64,000 nucleotides of DNA, from positions 1 through 64,000 of the forward strand of contig NZ_JAUSVR010000003.1 of assembly GCF_030814815.1 (NCBI RefSeq). The letters are read 5' to 3'. Below the pieces are notes generated by a model. It did no database searches. It worked only from the letters and a program-made list of their open reading frames with translations, and was not told the origin of the DNA. Shown one piece after another: positions 1 to 8,335 of the stretch. The first letter of the stretch is position 1, and each line of letters begins with the position of its first letter. Both the position numbers and the translations under genes were made by a program. Source of the stretch: Ancylobacter amanitiformis. GTDB lineage: Bacteria > Pseudomonadota > Alphaproteobacteria > Rhizobiales > Xanthobacteraceae.

Positions 1-1284
1 ATGACCATCGCCATCCTGACGACGCTGGCGGCGTCGCCCCCGCACGGGTTCGGCGGCTGGGCGCTGCTGATCGGCGGGCTGGCCCTTGGCGGCGGCGCGG
101 GCGCGGTGATCGCCAAGAAGATCGCGATGACGCAGATGCCGCAGCTTGTGGCGGCGTTTCACAGCCTCGTGGGCCTTGCCGCGGTCATGGTGGCGGCGGC
201 GGCGCTCTACGCCCCGAGCGCGTTCGGCATCGGCGATCCCGGCCATATCCATGCGCAGGCGCTGGTGGAGATGAGCCTTGGCGTGGCGATCGGCGCCATC
301 ACCTTTACCGGCTCGGTGATCGCCTTCGCCAAGCTGAACGGCAACATGTCGGGCAAGCCGATCCTGCTGCCGGGGCGGCATGTGATCAATGCCGGTCTGG
401 CGCTGCTGATCGTGGCGCTGATCGTGGTGCTGACGGTGACCGAGAGCCACACGGTGTTCTGGCTGATCGTGATCGCCAGCCTGGTGTTTGGCGGCCTCCT
501 GATCATCCCGATCGGCGGCGCCGACATGCCGGTGGTGGTGTCGATGCTGAACTCCTATTCGGGCTGGGCGGCGGCGGGCATCGGCTTCACGCTGGGCAAC
601 ACGGCGCTGATCATCACCGGCGCGCTGGTGGGCTCCAGCGGCGCGATCCTCTCCTACATCATGTGCAAGGGGATGAACCGGTCCTTCGTGTCGGTGATCC
701 TGGGCGGGTTCGGCGGCGACGCCGCGGCGGGCCCGGCCGGGGCGGTGGAGAGCCGCCCGGTGAAGCAGGGTTCGGCGGAGGACGCGGCGTTCATCATGAA
801 GAACGCGTCCAAGGTGATCATCGTGCCGGGCTACGGCATGGCGGTGGCGCAGGCGCAGCACGCGCTGCGGGAGATGGCGGACAAGCTGAAGGACGAAGGC
901 GTCGAGGTGAAATACGCCATCCACCCGGTGGCGGGGCGCATGCCCGGGCACATGAACGTGCTGCTGGCCGAGGCCAATGTTCCCTATGACGAGGTGTTCG
1001 AGCTGGAGGACATCAACTCCGAGTTCGCGCAGGCGGACGTGGCCTTCGTGATCGGCGCCAATGACGTGACCAACCCGGCGGCGAAGACCGACCCGACCTC
1101 GGCGATCTACGGCATGCCGATCCTGGACGTGGAGAAGGCGAAGACGGTGCTGTTCATCAAGCGCGGCATGGCGGCGGGCTATGCCGGGGTGGAGAACGAA
1201 CTGTTCTTCCGCGACAACACCATGATGCTCTTCGCCGACGCCAAGAAAATGGTCGAGGACATCGTCAAAAACCTCGGGCATTGA
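1..1284 (+). CDS. pntB: NAD(P) transhydrogenase subunit beta, 5' truncated by window edge
   Basis: Membrane subunit of the proton-translocating transhydrogenase, which reduces NADP+ with NADH using the proton gradient. The 427 visible residues begin inside the usual N-terminal membrane region. Family members are about 460 residues, so the first ATG in the window is probably an internal methionine and the real start lies upstream. Hydrophobic segments fill roughly residues 1-230. The C-terminal NADP(H)-binding domain III follows, with the [10 protein letters not shown] dinucleotide-fold stretch near 278 and the [15 protein letters not shown] block near 304, both typical of PntB. The pntA subunits would be expected upstream, outside the window. 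A strong hairpin terminator follows directly. Identity is secure; only the start is unknown. Confidence 0.96.
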   Translation: MTIAILTTLAASPPHGFGGWALLIGGLALGGGAGAVIAKKIAMTQMPQLVAAFHSLVGLAAVMVAAAALYAPSAFGIGDPGHIHAQALVEMSLGVAIGAITFTGSVIAFAKLNGNMSGKPILLPGRHVINAGLALLIVALIVVLTVTESHTVFWLIVIASLVFGGLLIIPIGGADMPVVVSMLNSYSGWAAAGIGFTLGNTALIITGALVGSSGAILSYIMCKGMNRSFVSVILGGFGGDAAAGPAGAVESRPVKQGSAEDAAFIMKNASKVIIVPGYGMAVAQAQHALREMADKLKDEGVEVKYAIHPVAGRMPGHMNVLLAEANVPYDEVFELEDINSEFAQADVAFVIGANDVTNPAAKTDPTSAIYGMPILDVEKAKTVLFIKRGMAAGYAGVENELFFRDNTMMLFADAKKMVEDIVKNLGH

Positions 1285-1305
1285 TCCGGGCGCGTGATCG
1301 CCATG

Positions 1306-1341
1306 AACGGCCGGAGGGTTCCTTCGGCCGTTTTGTTTTTT
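1306..1341 (+). terminator. Intrinsic terminator after pntB
   Basis: A 12-bp stem (one G-T pair) pairs 1306-1317 with 1321-1332 across a 3-nt loop. It is followed by a T-rich run (TTTTGTTTTTT). It begins about 20 nt after the pntB stop and ends before the next gene, so it should close the pnt operon. Confidence 0.9.
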
Positions 1342-1393
1342 GCGGCGGCTCGGCTTAACCCGCTGTCAACCAACTCCGCCTTAGCTTGCCGCC

Positions 1394-2800
1394 ATGACGC
1401 GCGGCGTATCCTGGTTTTTCGTAGCCCCGCTCGTCCTTTTGGGGCTCTCCGGCTGCAAGTTCGGGCTGCAACAGCGCGAACCCTGGCGCACGGAGGCTGA
1501 AGAACGGTGCCTGGCGGAGGGATTGGTCAAGCCCTCCGCCTACACCATCCCCGAGCGCGAGATCGACGGTGCCGGCAGTTGCGGAATGGATCACCCGTTC
1601 CGCGTGCTGGCCTTCGAGCAGGGCACGATTGAGGTGTCGCCCAAGGCGACGCTCGCCTGCCCGATGATCGCCTCGGTCGACCGCTGGATGGTCGAGGACA
1701 TCCAGCCCGCCGCCATGGCCTGGTTCGGCCAGCCGGTGGCGAAGGTGAAGCAGATGTCCTCCTATTCCTGCCGCAACATGAATGGCGGGCCACAGGGCAA
1801 GATTTCCGAACATGCTTTCGGCAACGCGCTCGACATTGGCGGCTTCGTGCTGGCCGACGGGCGCGAGGTGCTGGTGAAGACCGGCTGGAAGGGCCGCCCG
1901 GACGAGCAGGGCTTCCTGCGCACCGTGCAGGCGAGCGGTTGCACGCGCTTCACCACCACGCTGGGGCCGGGCTACAACATCTATCATTACGACCATATCC
2001 ACGTGGACCTGATGCGCCGTTCCGGCCGTATCTCGTGCAATCCCAACGTGACGCCACCCGCCCCGCCGAACCTGCCGGTGTTCAAGGCGCCGCCCTCCAT
2101 GGGTACGCCGATGGCGGGCGCGTCCTATGGCGTGCCGCCGGGCGCGGAAGGCGAGCCGGAGCGGCAGGTGGATGAAGGCTTTGCGCCGGATGCGGCGCGC
2201 GCCGTGCCGGTTTCCGCCGCGTCGGTGGCGGTGCCGGTCCGTGCCGGGTCGTCTCCGGCGCGCGCGGCCATGCCCGCCTATCCGCCCGCCAATCCGCCCC
2301 CCTATCCCGCGCCGGCCTATCCGGCTTCCGGCTATCCCGCGCCGGCCGGGGCGGTGGGCGAGCCGATGCCGCTGACCCCCTATCCCGCGGCGTCCACCGC
2401 GCCGGTCTCCGGCCATGGCGTCGATCCGAGCTACCGTGCGGCGGCACCGGCCTATCCCGCACCCTCGGCCCCGCCGCAAGGCTATCCCGCCGGCGGCTAT
2501 CCCACGGGGGGCTATCCCGGGCAGGGCTATCCGGCGCCGACCTATCCGGCACAGGGCTACCCGGCGCAGCCGGCGGCGGCCCCGGCCTATCCCGCGTCCG
2601 CCTATCCCTCGCGGGCTCCCGCTGCGACCCCCACGCGTCCGCCCGGCGTACCGCTGCCGCCGGCCGGGATCCCGCTGGCCAAATGGCTGGGGCTCGATCC
2701 GACCCCGACCGGCTCGACCGGAAATGTGCGGGCCTTCGCGGGCGAGCGGCAATTCGCCAGCCCGATTCCCGCGCCGCTGGCCAGGGATGGCGAGGACTGA
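1394..2800 (+). CDS. Extensin-like domain lipoprotein with Pro/Tyr-rich repeat tail
   Basis: Predicted envelope lipoprotein of 468 residues. Residues 1-21 form a lipoprotein signal ending in the lipobox LSGC, with Cys21 as the lipidation site. Residues about 36-217 match the extensin-like C-terminal domain family (PF06904), which resembles M15/LAS metallopeptidases: SEHAFGNALD supplies His140 and Asp147, and YDHIHVD supplies His201 and His203, a plausible zinc and catalytic set. Six cysteines in the domain suggest disulfides. From about 275 to 430 the chain is low-complexity and built of short Tyr-Pro units (YPAP, GYPA, GYPG). A final segment has the sequence LAKWLGL. The domain suggests a peptidoglycan amidase/peptidase role; the tail may span or bind the wall. 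The function is inferred and has no operon support: pntB upstream is terminated and the next gene is convergent. Confidence 0.85.
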   Translation: MTRGVSWFFVAPLVLLGLSGCKFGLQQREPWRTEAEERCLAEGLVKPSAYTIPEREIDGAGSCGMDHPFRVLAFEQGTIEVSPKATLACPMIASVDRWMVEDIQPAAMAWFGQPVAKVKQMSSYSCRNMNGGPQGKISEHAFGNALDIGGFVLADGREVLVKTGWKGRPDEQGFLRTVQASGCTRFTTTLGPGYNIYHYDHIHVDLMRRSGRISCNPNVTPPAPPNLPVFKAPPSMGTPMAGASYGVPPGAEGEPERQVDEGFAPDAARAVPVSAASVAVPVRAGSSPARAAMPAYPPANPPPYPAPAYPASGYPAPAGAVGEPMPLTPYPAASTAPVSGHGVDPSYRAAAPAYPAPSAPPQGYPAGGYPTGGYPGQGYPAPTYPAQGYPAQPAAAPAYPASAYPSRAPAATPTRPPGVPLPPAGIPLAKWLGLDPTPTGSTGNVRAFAGERQFASPIPAPLARDGED

Positions 2801-2896
2801 GGCCGGGCCTTTTCCGTGAATGGCGGTTCGCCGACGTCCTGGCACCTGTCGCGCCGTGCTTCCCACGCGCGCGGGTACGCGCGAAAGCGCTCCCGC

Positions 2897-3706
2897 TCAG
2901 TCCAGCAGCGTATCCAGCCCGCGCCGGACGCCGATCCAGCCGCTCACCTGGCGCGTCGCCAGCAAGGTGCCGGCGACATAGGGCGCGGCCGAGGCGCCGG
3001 CATCGTGGCGAATGGTGAGCCGCTCGTCGGGCGCGCCGAACACGCTTTCCACCGCCAGCACGAAGGAGGGGAGCCGCACCGCGTGCACGCGCACCTCGCG
3101 TTCGCCCTCGCCAAGGGTGCCGCCGCGCGTCTGCGGCACGCCGACCACCTCGGCGAGGGGGAGGCTCGTGGCGGGCCGGCGGATGCCGGCGAGCGCCTCG
3201 GCGATCTCGCGCCCGGTGCCGGAGGGGGCGTCCGGCTAGGTCGCCGACGCGTAGTCGATGATCTCGACATCGGCGACATATTTCGCCGCTTCCAGCGTGA
3301 AGCGCTTCAGCAGGGTCGCGGTGATGGAGAAATTGCCGGCGGCGAGCACGCCCGCGCCGGCCTCGCGCGCCAGCCCGTCGAGTTCGGCATAATCGGCCGC
3401 GCCGAGGCCGGACGTGCCGATGACCACGTTGAGTCCCGCTGCGAGCGCGGCGATGGCATTGGCCTTCACCACGCCCGGCCTGGTGTAGTCGATCAGCACG
3501 TCCGCCGGCGCCCCCAGCGCCTCCTCGATTCGGGCGACGACCGGCACCCCGGAGGGCCGGCCGTCCAGCACCATGCCGAGATCGGTTCCCGCGTGATTGC
3601 GCGAGATGCCGGCGACGAGTTCGAGGTCGCCCGCCTGGGTGATCGCGGGAACCAGCGCGCGGCCGACCCAGCCGGTGGCGCCGGCGAGGATGATGCGGAT
3701 GGGCAT
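2897..3706 (-). pseudogene. dapB: DapB-family reductase interrupted by in-frame amber codon
   Basis: Read from ATG at 3706, with AGGAG 7 nt upstream, the frame encodes a DapB-like protein. The N-terminus MPIRIILAGATGWVGRAL is a dinucleotide-binding loop, and GNFSITATLLKRF follows in the middle. At 3236-3238 a TAG codon ends the protein at 156 residues. The same frame continues without shift through PDAPSGTGREIAEAL to a natural stop at 2897, which would give 269 codons, the normal family length. DapB reduces the cyclic intermediate leading to meso-diaminopimelate and lysine. The motif is normally K-x-D-A-P-S-G-T, and the stop occupies exactly the conserved Lys position. The canonical HH before that Lys is replaced here by DYASAT, so this may be a divergent paralogue and not the essential copy. 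It could also be a sequencing error (AAG read as TAG). Confidence 0.85.
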
Positions 3707-3841
3707 GAGGGGCTCCTGTCCCGGGGGCGTGGAGCGCCAGCCATGGCACGCGCCGCGATGCCGCGGCAACCGCCTCCGCAATCCGCCCCGTCCCGCCGCG
3801 GGGACGGGTGGCCCTGCGCGGGCAGGGGGCGATGAAAGGGT

Positions 3842-4219
3842 GCCAGCCGGCCTGTAAGCCGGGTTTTGTATGGCGGGATTTCTCCCACGTGACGGCCATT
3901 CCTCTGGGACGCCGGTTGCCCGGCGCCTCGAGCAGTCAACCCGGGCGGCTGTCCAAAGACAGGACCTGAAGCTTGCGCTTCGCGCCACCCCTATACGACT
4001 TTGCTCCCGGTGGGGTTTGCCCTGCCGCCTCCGTTGCCGGACGCGCGGTGCGCTCTTACCGCACCGTTTCACCCTTGCCGCGGGCGAACCCGTGGCGGTC
4101 TGATTTCTGTGGCACTTTCCCTGGGGTCGCCCCCGCCGGACGTTATCCGGCACCGTGTCTCTGTGGAGCCCGGACTTTCCTCGGCATCTTGCGATGACGC
4201 GGCCGTCCGGCCGGCTGGC
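3842..4219 (-). ncRNA. rnpB: RNase P RNA (class A, alphaproteobacterial)
   Basis: The catalytic RNA of RNase P, which matures tRNA 5' ends. On the minus strand it shows the diagnostic GAGGAAAGTCCGGGCTCC block near the 5' end, the conserved ACAGAAA segment, the GGTAAGAGCGCACCG segment, and the AGAGGAATGGC plus ACAAAACCCGGCTTA region near the 3' end. The ends are set by a perfect 11-bp pairing, GCCAGCCGGCC with GGCCGGCTGGC (P1 helix), which gives about 378 nt. A matching promoter lies just upstream. The apparent long reading frame across this stretch, in the frame of the dapB-like gene, is a coincidence and not a gene. Confidence 0.97.
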
Positions 4220-4226
4220 GTGGGGA

Positions 4227-4255
4227 GCAATGGGCGAGGCGGAGGCCCGCGTCAA
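4227..4255 (-). promoter_or_regulatory. Probable rnpB promoter
   Basis: On the minus strand TTGACG (4255-4250) and CATTGC (4232-4227) are separated by 17 nt. The -10 box ends 7 nt before the first base of the P1 helix of rnpB. Spacing is ideal; the -10 box is weak. Confidence 0.6.
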
Positions 4256-4305
4256 GCGCGGATGCTGCCGATGACGACGGGGCGGGGGCGATGCGACGTT
4301 GGGAT

Positions 4306-4360
4306 CGCGCGCGAGGGCGGGGGCGTATGCGAAACCCGGGCGCCCCCGTCCTCGCGCGCG
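4306..4360 (-). terminator. Long GC hairpin downstream of the transglycosylase gene
   Basis: Arms 4306-4325 and 4341-4360 pair over 20 bp (one G-U pair) around a 15-nt loop, starting 8 nt past the transglycosylase stop. No T-run follows on the minus strand, so it may be a T-poor terminator or an mRNA 3' stabiliser. Confidence 0.5.
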
Positions 4361-4368
4361 AAGCTCGC

Positions 4369-4884
4369 TCAGTTGGAGGCCATGATGACGCGCGCCTTGC
4401 TGCAATAGGCGCGGGCGGCGGAGGACATGCGGGTGGCGCCGTGGCCGCCCTGGTAGCGCATGACGGTGCCGCAAGTGTCGCCGCCGGCCAGACGATAGGC
4501 CCCGGCGAGATAGCGCATGCCGTAGCGGATATTGGTGGCGGGCTCGTAAAGCGCGGCGCGCGAGCCGCCATAGCCGACGCCGCGGGCGGTCTGATGCTTG
4601 ATCTGCATGAGCCCGACCTCGCCGGCGCGGCCGGTCATGTGGGGTTTCCAGTTGCTCTCGATGCGCACCACCGCGCGGGCCAGCGCGACGGGAACGCCAT
4701 TGGCGCGTGCCTCGCGATCCACGAGTGTGCCGAGATTGCCTGAGTTTCCGAGTTGATCATCGGCGGGACTGGCATCGACTTGCGCTGTCCGGGCGATGTT
4801 GGGCTTTGCGCTGGCAATACCTATGCCGGAAATCGCAGTGAGCGAGAATACGAGTGAAGCACAGAGTACGCGGAAATGAACCAT
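4369..4884 (-). CDS. Lytic transglycosylase, SLT domain
   Basis: A 171-residue secreted murein lytic transglycosylase that cleaves the MurNAc-GlcNAc bond. Residues 1-26 are a Sec signal peptide ending IASA. The SLT domain has the catalytic Glu76 in RIESNW, the GLMQI motif at 91-95, and the late YQGGHG and AYCSKA blocks of family 1 enzymes. The start at 4884 is chosen because the signal peptide begins there; upstream in-frame methionines would only add a basic, non-signal extension. The gene is monocistronic and lies between rnpB and an amidase gene on the same strand. It is a small, single-domain enzyme, likely periplasmic. Confidence 0.9.
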   Translation of the reverse strand: MVHFRVLCASLVFSLTAISGIGIASAKPNIARTAQVDASPADDQLGNSGNLGTLVDREARANGVPVALARAVVRIESNWKPHMTGRAGEVGLMQIKHQTARGVGYGGSRAALYEPATNIRYGMRYLAGAYRLAGGDTCGTVMRYQGGHGATRMSSAARAYCSKARVIMASN

Positions 4885-5108
4885 TACAGACGAGAGCCTT
4901 TTCGGGCTGATTGCGGTGGCGCGAAAAGCGCTGCCAAATCTGTTCCGAATGAGGCTTGATTTGTGCGGTTGCGTGGTAATACGCATCCTGCGCATGATTG
5001 TCGCGCGGCCGATGCGCAACAGTGTGGCGCAACCGCAACGTTTATCCCCCGGGTGGTGTCCCCGTGCGCAGGTTGTATCCAGGACCTTGAACGGAAGGGC
5101 CGCCGGCG

Positions 5109-5897
5109 TCAGTCCTCGGTCGCCGGGCGGGCGGCGGACAGGCGATACAGGGTCTGAAGGGTCGAGACATCGGCGATGCCGTCGACGCGGGCGCGGCGGA
5201 AATGGCGCTGGAAGGCACGCACCACCGCTTCCGTCTGCGCGCAATAGGTGCCCGAGACCGGCACGTCATAGCCGTACAGCGCGAGCATGGCCTGCAGCGC
5301 CTCGATCGGCTGGCCATGCTCGCCGCGCATGAAGAAGCGCCCGTCGCTGGGCGGCGTCTCCTCGACGAGATGGCCGACGCCGAAGCGGTGCAGCGCCTCC
5401 CAGGGAAATTTCTCCCCCGGATCGGCCTTGCGCGTGGGCGCGACGTCGGAATGGGCGAGCACGCGGTCCGGCGGAATGGGATGGCGGGAGAGAATGTCCT
5501 CGGCCAGCGCCGTCACCGCCTCGATCTGGATGGCGGGGAAGGGCGGATAGCCGAAATCATGGCCGGGATTGGCGATCTCGATGCCGATCGAGCGTGAGTT
5601 GATGTCGCCCGCCCCGCCCCAGCAGGCCGCGCCGGCGTGCCAGGCGCGGCGGGCTTCCGGCACCAGCTGGGCGATCCGCCCGTCCTCGAACACGACATAG
5701 TGAGCCGAGACCTGCCGCTCCGGCGCGCGCAGCCATTCCACCGCCTCGGGGGTCGATTCCATGCCGGTATAGTGCAGCAGCAGAATGTCCGGGGCGCGAA
5801 CACCCGCGCGCTCGCCATGGTTCGGCGAGGGCAGCACCTGCGCGACGAGAGCCGAGTCGGCGGGGAAGGGCGGAGCAGGGGCGAAAGCGTCGGTCAT
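5109..5897 (-). CDS. N-acetylmuramoyl-L-alanine amidase with C-terminal peptidoglycan-binding domain
   Basis: A zinc amidase that removes peptides from muramic acid, Amidase_2 (AmpD/AmiD) type, 262 residues. Visible ligands are His42 in LLHYTGM, His149 in AHSDVAP, and Asp159 in RKADPGEKFPW; Glu107 lies in SIGIEI. Residues about 190-255 resemble a PG_binding_1 domain, with EAVVRAFQRHFR typical. There is no signal peptide or lipobox, so a cytoplasmic AmpD-like recycling role or non-classical export are both open. It faces away from the division cluster and has about 290 nt of upstream DNA shared with the mraZ promoter. Confidence 0.9.
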   Translation of the reverse strand: MTDAFAPAPPFPADSALVAQVLPSPNHGERAGVRAPDILLLHYTGMESTPEAVEWLRAPERQVSAHYVVFEDGRIAQLVPEARRAWHAGAACWGGAGDINSRSIGIEIANPGHDFGYPPFPAIQIEAVTALAEDILSRHPIPPDRVLAHSDVAPTRKADPGEKFPWEALHRFGVGHLVEETPPSDGRFFMRGEHGQPIEALQAMLALYGYDVPVSGTYCAQTEAVVRAFQRHFRRARVDGIADVSTLQTLYRLSAARPATED

Positions 5898-6034
5898 GAT
5901 GGCCAGCTAACCGCGGTCCGCATCCGATTCAACTGATTCTTAAGGTTCATGACGCGTTAATCGGCTCTCGCCCGTCGTGGCGGAATCAGTGCGCCGGGCT
6001 TCGCCTCGGCCTGTGGGTCCGTCCGGCCTTTTCA

Positions 6035-6075
6035 TTGACGCCCATAAATACCCATGGTATCCCACATCATCCCGT
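6035..6075 (+). promoter_or_regulatory. mraZ promoter overlapped by four phased MraZ-type repeats
   Basis: TTGACG at 6035-6040 and TATCCC at 6058-6063 sit 17 nt apart, a plausible sigma70-type promoter. Lying over it are four direct repeats at 10-bp intervals: CCCAT (6041), CCCAT (6051), CCCAC (6061) and CCCGT (6071). They read ATGGG, ATGGG, GTGGG and ACGGG on the other strand. MraZ is known to bind TGGG-type repeats with 5-nt gaps before its own gene. The layout implies autorepression of the dcw operon and a leader of about 120 nt. Confidence 0.7.
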
Positions 6076-6189
6076 TGCAGTTCCAAGTCAGCAAGGTCGG
6101 CGGTGCCTCCACGGCACCGAACGCGGCGCTGCGTGCGTCTGCCGGGATGCGTGTCGTCTTGCGTGGAATGTCGGGGGCTTATCGGGCGG

Positions 6190-6669
6190 ATGGAGCGATT
6201 CGTATCGACCTATGCGATGCGGCTCGACTCCAAGGGACGCATGTCGATACCCGCGCCGTTCCGGGCGCTGATCGCGCGCGACGGGCTGGAGCATGTCTAT
6301 TGCCATCCCGCGCTCGACCTGCCGGTGCTTCAGGCGGGCGGCGCGCGGCTGATGGCGGGGATCGACAGTCTGATCGAGCGCTATCCGCCCTATTCGGAGG
6401 CCCGCGAGGAGCTGGCCGCGGCGCTCTATGGATCGATCGAGACGCTGCGTCTCGATCCGGAGGGCCGGGTGATGCTGAGCGAGGGGCTGAAGACGCACGC
6501 GCAGATCAGGGACGAGGCGACGCTGGTCGGCGTCGGCGATTCCTTTCGGATCTGGGAGCCGATCCGCTTCCGGGCGCATCTCGCAGAGGCCAAGGCGAAG
6601 GTGCGCATCTTGAAGCAGCAGTTCGGCTCTCAGGGGGCGACGCGGGATTCCCGCGCCGATGGGGCATGA
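6190..6669 (+). CDS. mraZ: Division/cell wall cluster transcriptional repressor MraZ
   Basis: A 159-residue DNA-binding regulator of the dcw cluster, made of two SpoVT/AbrB-like half domains. The first half carries [13 protein letters not shown] at about 13-25, and the second carries [13 protein letters not shown] at about 88-100, each the signature DxxGR block. The ATG at 6190 is chosen because it gives the family start MERFVSTY and the family length. The open frame extends upstream to 5977, but that part overlaps the promoter and the repeats. No strong Shine-Dalgarno is visible. It overlaps rsmH by ATGA, so translation is probably coupled. Confidence 0.95.
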   Translation: MERFVSTYAMRLDSKGRMSIPAPFRALIARDGLEHVYCHPALDLPVLQAGGARLMAGIDSLIERYPPYSEAREELAAALYGSIETLRLDPEGRVMLSEGLKTHAQIRDEATLVGVGDSFRIWEPIRFRAHLAEAKAKVRILKQQFGSQGATRDSRADGA

Positions 6670-7703
6670 TGGCGGGTCGCGGCGGTTCGGAGACGGACGT
6701 TGCCGGCGGACCGGCCCGCCATCTGCCTGTCCTGCTCGACGAGGTGATCGATCATCTCGCCCCGCGCGACGGCGGCGTCTATGTCGACGGCACCTTCGGG
6801 GCCGGCGGCTATACGCGGGCGATCCTCGCGGCGGCGGATGCGCGCGTCATCGCCATCGACCGCGATCCCAACGCCATTGCCGACGGGCAGGCGCTGGTGG
6901 CGGAAAGCGGCGGCCGGTTGACGCTGGTGCATGAGCGCTTCAGCGCGCTGGATGCCGTGGTTGCCGCGCAGGGGCTGGAGCGTGTCGACGGCGTCGTGCT
7001 CGACATCGGCGTCTCTTCCATGCAGATCGATGAAGGCGAGCGTGGCTTTTCCTTTCGCCGCGACGGGCCGCTCGACATGCGCATGTCGAGCGAGGGTCCT
7101 TCGGCGGCCGATCTCGTGGCCAAGCTTTCGGAAACCGACCTTGCCAACCTCCTCTACCGCTTCGGCGAGGAGCGGCGGTCTCGTGCCGTGGCGCGCGCGA
7201 TCGTCGAGGCACGGGCGAGCGTGCCGATCGAGCGCACGCTGCAACTCGCCGACATCGTCGCCAAGGTGATCTGGGCCAAGCCGCACGAGCCGCATCCCTC
7301 GACGCGCACCTTCCAGGCGCTGCGCATCGCGGTCAATGACGAGCTGGGCGAACTCGCCCGCGCGCTGGAAGCCGCCGAGCGGGTGCTGAAGCCCGGCGGG
7401 CGGCTGGTCGTCGTCACCTTCCATTCGCTGGAAGACCGCATCGTGAAGAACTTCCTCGCCAACCGCGCCAAGGCAGCGGGCGGCTCGCGCCATCTCCCGA
7501 GCGTCGACGTGGCCCCGACCAGCTTCCGCCTCGTGGCGCGCGGCGCGGTCGAGGCGGGCGAGGCGGAGCTGGCGGCCAATCCGCGTGCGCGCTCCGCCAA
7601 GCTGCGCGCCGCCGAGCGCACCGAGGCTCCCGCCCATGCGGGCGGCGATCTTTCGTCCTTCCTGCCGCCTCTTCCTTCCCTGGATGCCAGCCGCCGCCGC
7701 TGA
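6666..7703 (+). CDS. rsmH: 16S rRNA (cytosine(1402)-N(4))-methyltransferase
   Basis: MraW/RsmH, 345 residues, methylates C1402 of 16S rRNA in the cytoplasm using S-adenosylmethionine. The SAM-binding loop [10 protein letters not shown] lies at 41-50, and the family blocks HLPVLLDEV (19-27), [35 protein letters not shown] and [15 protein letters not shown] are all present. It starts at ATGATG, overlapping the mraZ stop; either methionine could be used. The frame also stays open far upstream through mraZ, but only the part from 6666 matches the family. The C-terminal tail past [10 protein letters not shown] is not conserved. Confidence 0.96.
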   Translation: MMAGRGGSETDVAGGPARHLPVLLDEVIDHLAPRDGGVYVDGTFGAGGYTRAILAAADARVIAIDRDPNAIADGQALVAESGGRLTLVHERFSALDAVVAAQGLERVDGVVLDIGVSSMQIDEGERGFSFRRDGPLDMRMSSEGPSAADLVAKLSETDLANLLYRFGEERRSRAVARAIVEARASVPIERTLQLADIVAKVIWAKPHEPHPSTRTFQALRIAVNDELGELARALEAAERVLKPGGRLVVVTFHSLEDRIVKNFLANRAKAAGGSRHLPSVDVAPTSFRLVARGAVEAGEAELAANPRARSAKLRAAERTEAPAHAGGDLSSFLPPLPSLDASRRR

Positions 7704-7712
7704 GGTCGAGAC

Positions 7713-8318
7713 ATGTTCCGCGTACTTAATGCCGTCTCGGTCATCGCGCTGCTGCTCGCGGCGGGCGTGGTCTACCAGGTGAAATATTCCGCGGCCTTCG
7801 AGGCGCAGAAGATCGCCAAGCTGCGCGACGAGATCCGCAGCGAAAAAGACCGCATCGCCCTGCTCAATGCCGAATGGGCGCGGCGCACGGCGCCGGGCCG
7901 CATTCAGGAACTCGCCGAGAACCATCTCGACATGCAGCCGCTCGATATCAACCGCATGGACACGCTGGCCAGCCTGCCGGCCAAGGCGGATGCCAATGGC
8001 GACCCGCTGGCCGGCATGATCGAGGCGCTTGTCGACGGACCCAGCAGCAACCCGGCCGCGCATGCGCCCGCGCCGGGCGCCGCCAAGCCGGCGACGCCCA
8101 AGCCCAATGCGAAGACCGTTGCCGCCGCGCGCCTGCCGGGCGATGGCCTTCCTCCCGATCCCACGGCAGCGGCCGAGACGCCGCCGCTCTCGGCCATTCC
8201 GGCGGCCGGCAACATGGCGCCGGCCCGTTCCCGCTTCACCGGACCGCAGGGCACGGTCGGCGATCTCGATCCGGTCGCCGCCGATCCCTACGCCCCGCGC
8301 CGCGGCGACGGCCGCTAG
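7713..8318 (+). CDS. ftsL: Cell division protein FtsL, with extended C-terminal tail
   Basis: Bitopic inner-membrane divisome protein of the FtsQLB subcomplex. Residues 1-25 form a short cytoplasmic end and one membrane helix (FRVLNAVSVIALLLAAGVVYQV). Residues about 30-75 form the periplasmic leucine-zipper-like coil (AFEAQKIAKLRDEIRSEKDRIALLNAEW), ending in the NHLDMQPLD block typical of alphaproteobacterial FtsL. The next 110 or so residues are Ala/Pro-rich and apparently disordered, making it 201 residues against about 100-130 for most FtsL proteins. It sits 9 nt after rsmH and 17 nt before ftsI in the same operon. Confidence 0.88.
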   Translation: MFRVLNAVSVIALLLAAGVVYQVKYSAAFEAQKIAKLRDEIRSEKDRIALLNAEWARRTAPGRIQELAENHLDMQPLDINRMDTLASLPAKADANGDPLAGMIEALVDGPSSNPAAHAPAPGAAKPATPKPNAKTVAAARLPGDGLPPDPTAAAETPPLSAIPAAGNMAPARSRFTGPQGTVGDLDPVAADPYAPRRGDGR

Positions 8319-8335
8319 TCCCAGGAGGTTGTCCG

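Noticed and set aside
3236..3238. Pyrrolysine as the simple explanation of the TAG
   Set aside because: Pyrrolysine use is very rare in alphaproteobacteria and no pyl gene is in the window; an error or nonsense mutation is more likely, though the possibility is kept in the finding.
3236..4474. A 412-codon frame running through the DapB start into rnpB
   Set aside because: The part upstream of 3706 is the RNase P RNA and its flank; only the 3706-2897 part matches a protein family.
5800..5840. SPNHGER peptide in the amidase, resembling translated dispersed repeats
   Set aside because: This segment is a usual part of alphaproteobacterial amidases of this type, so it is a family feature and not an inserted repeat.
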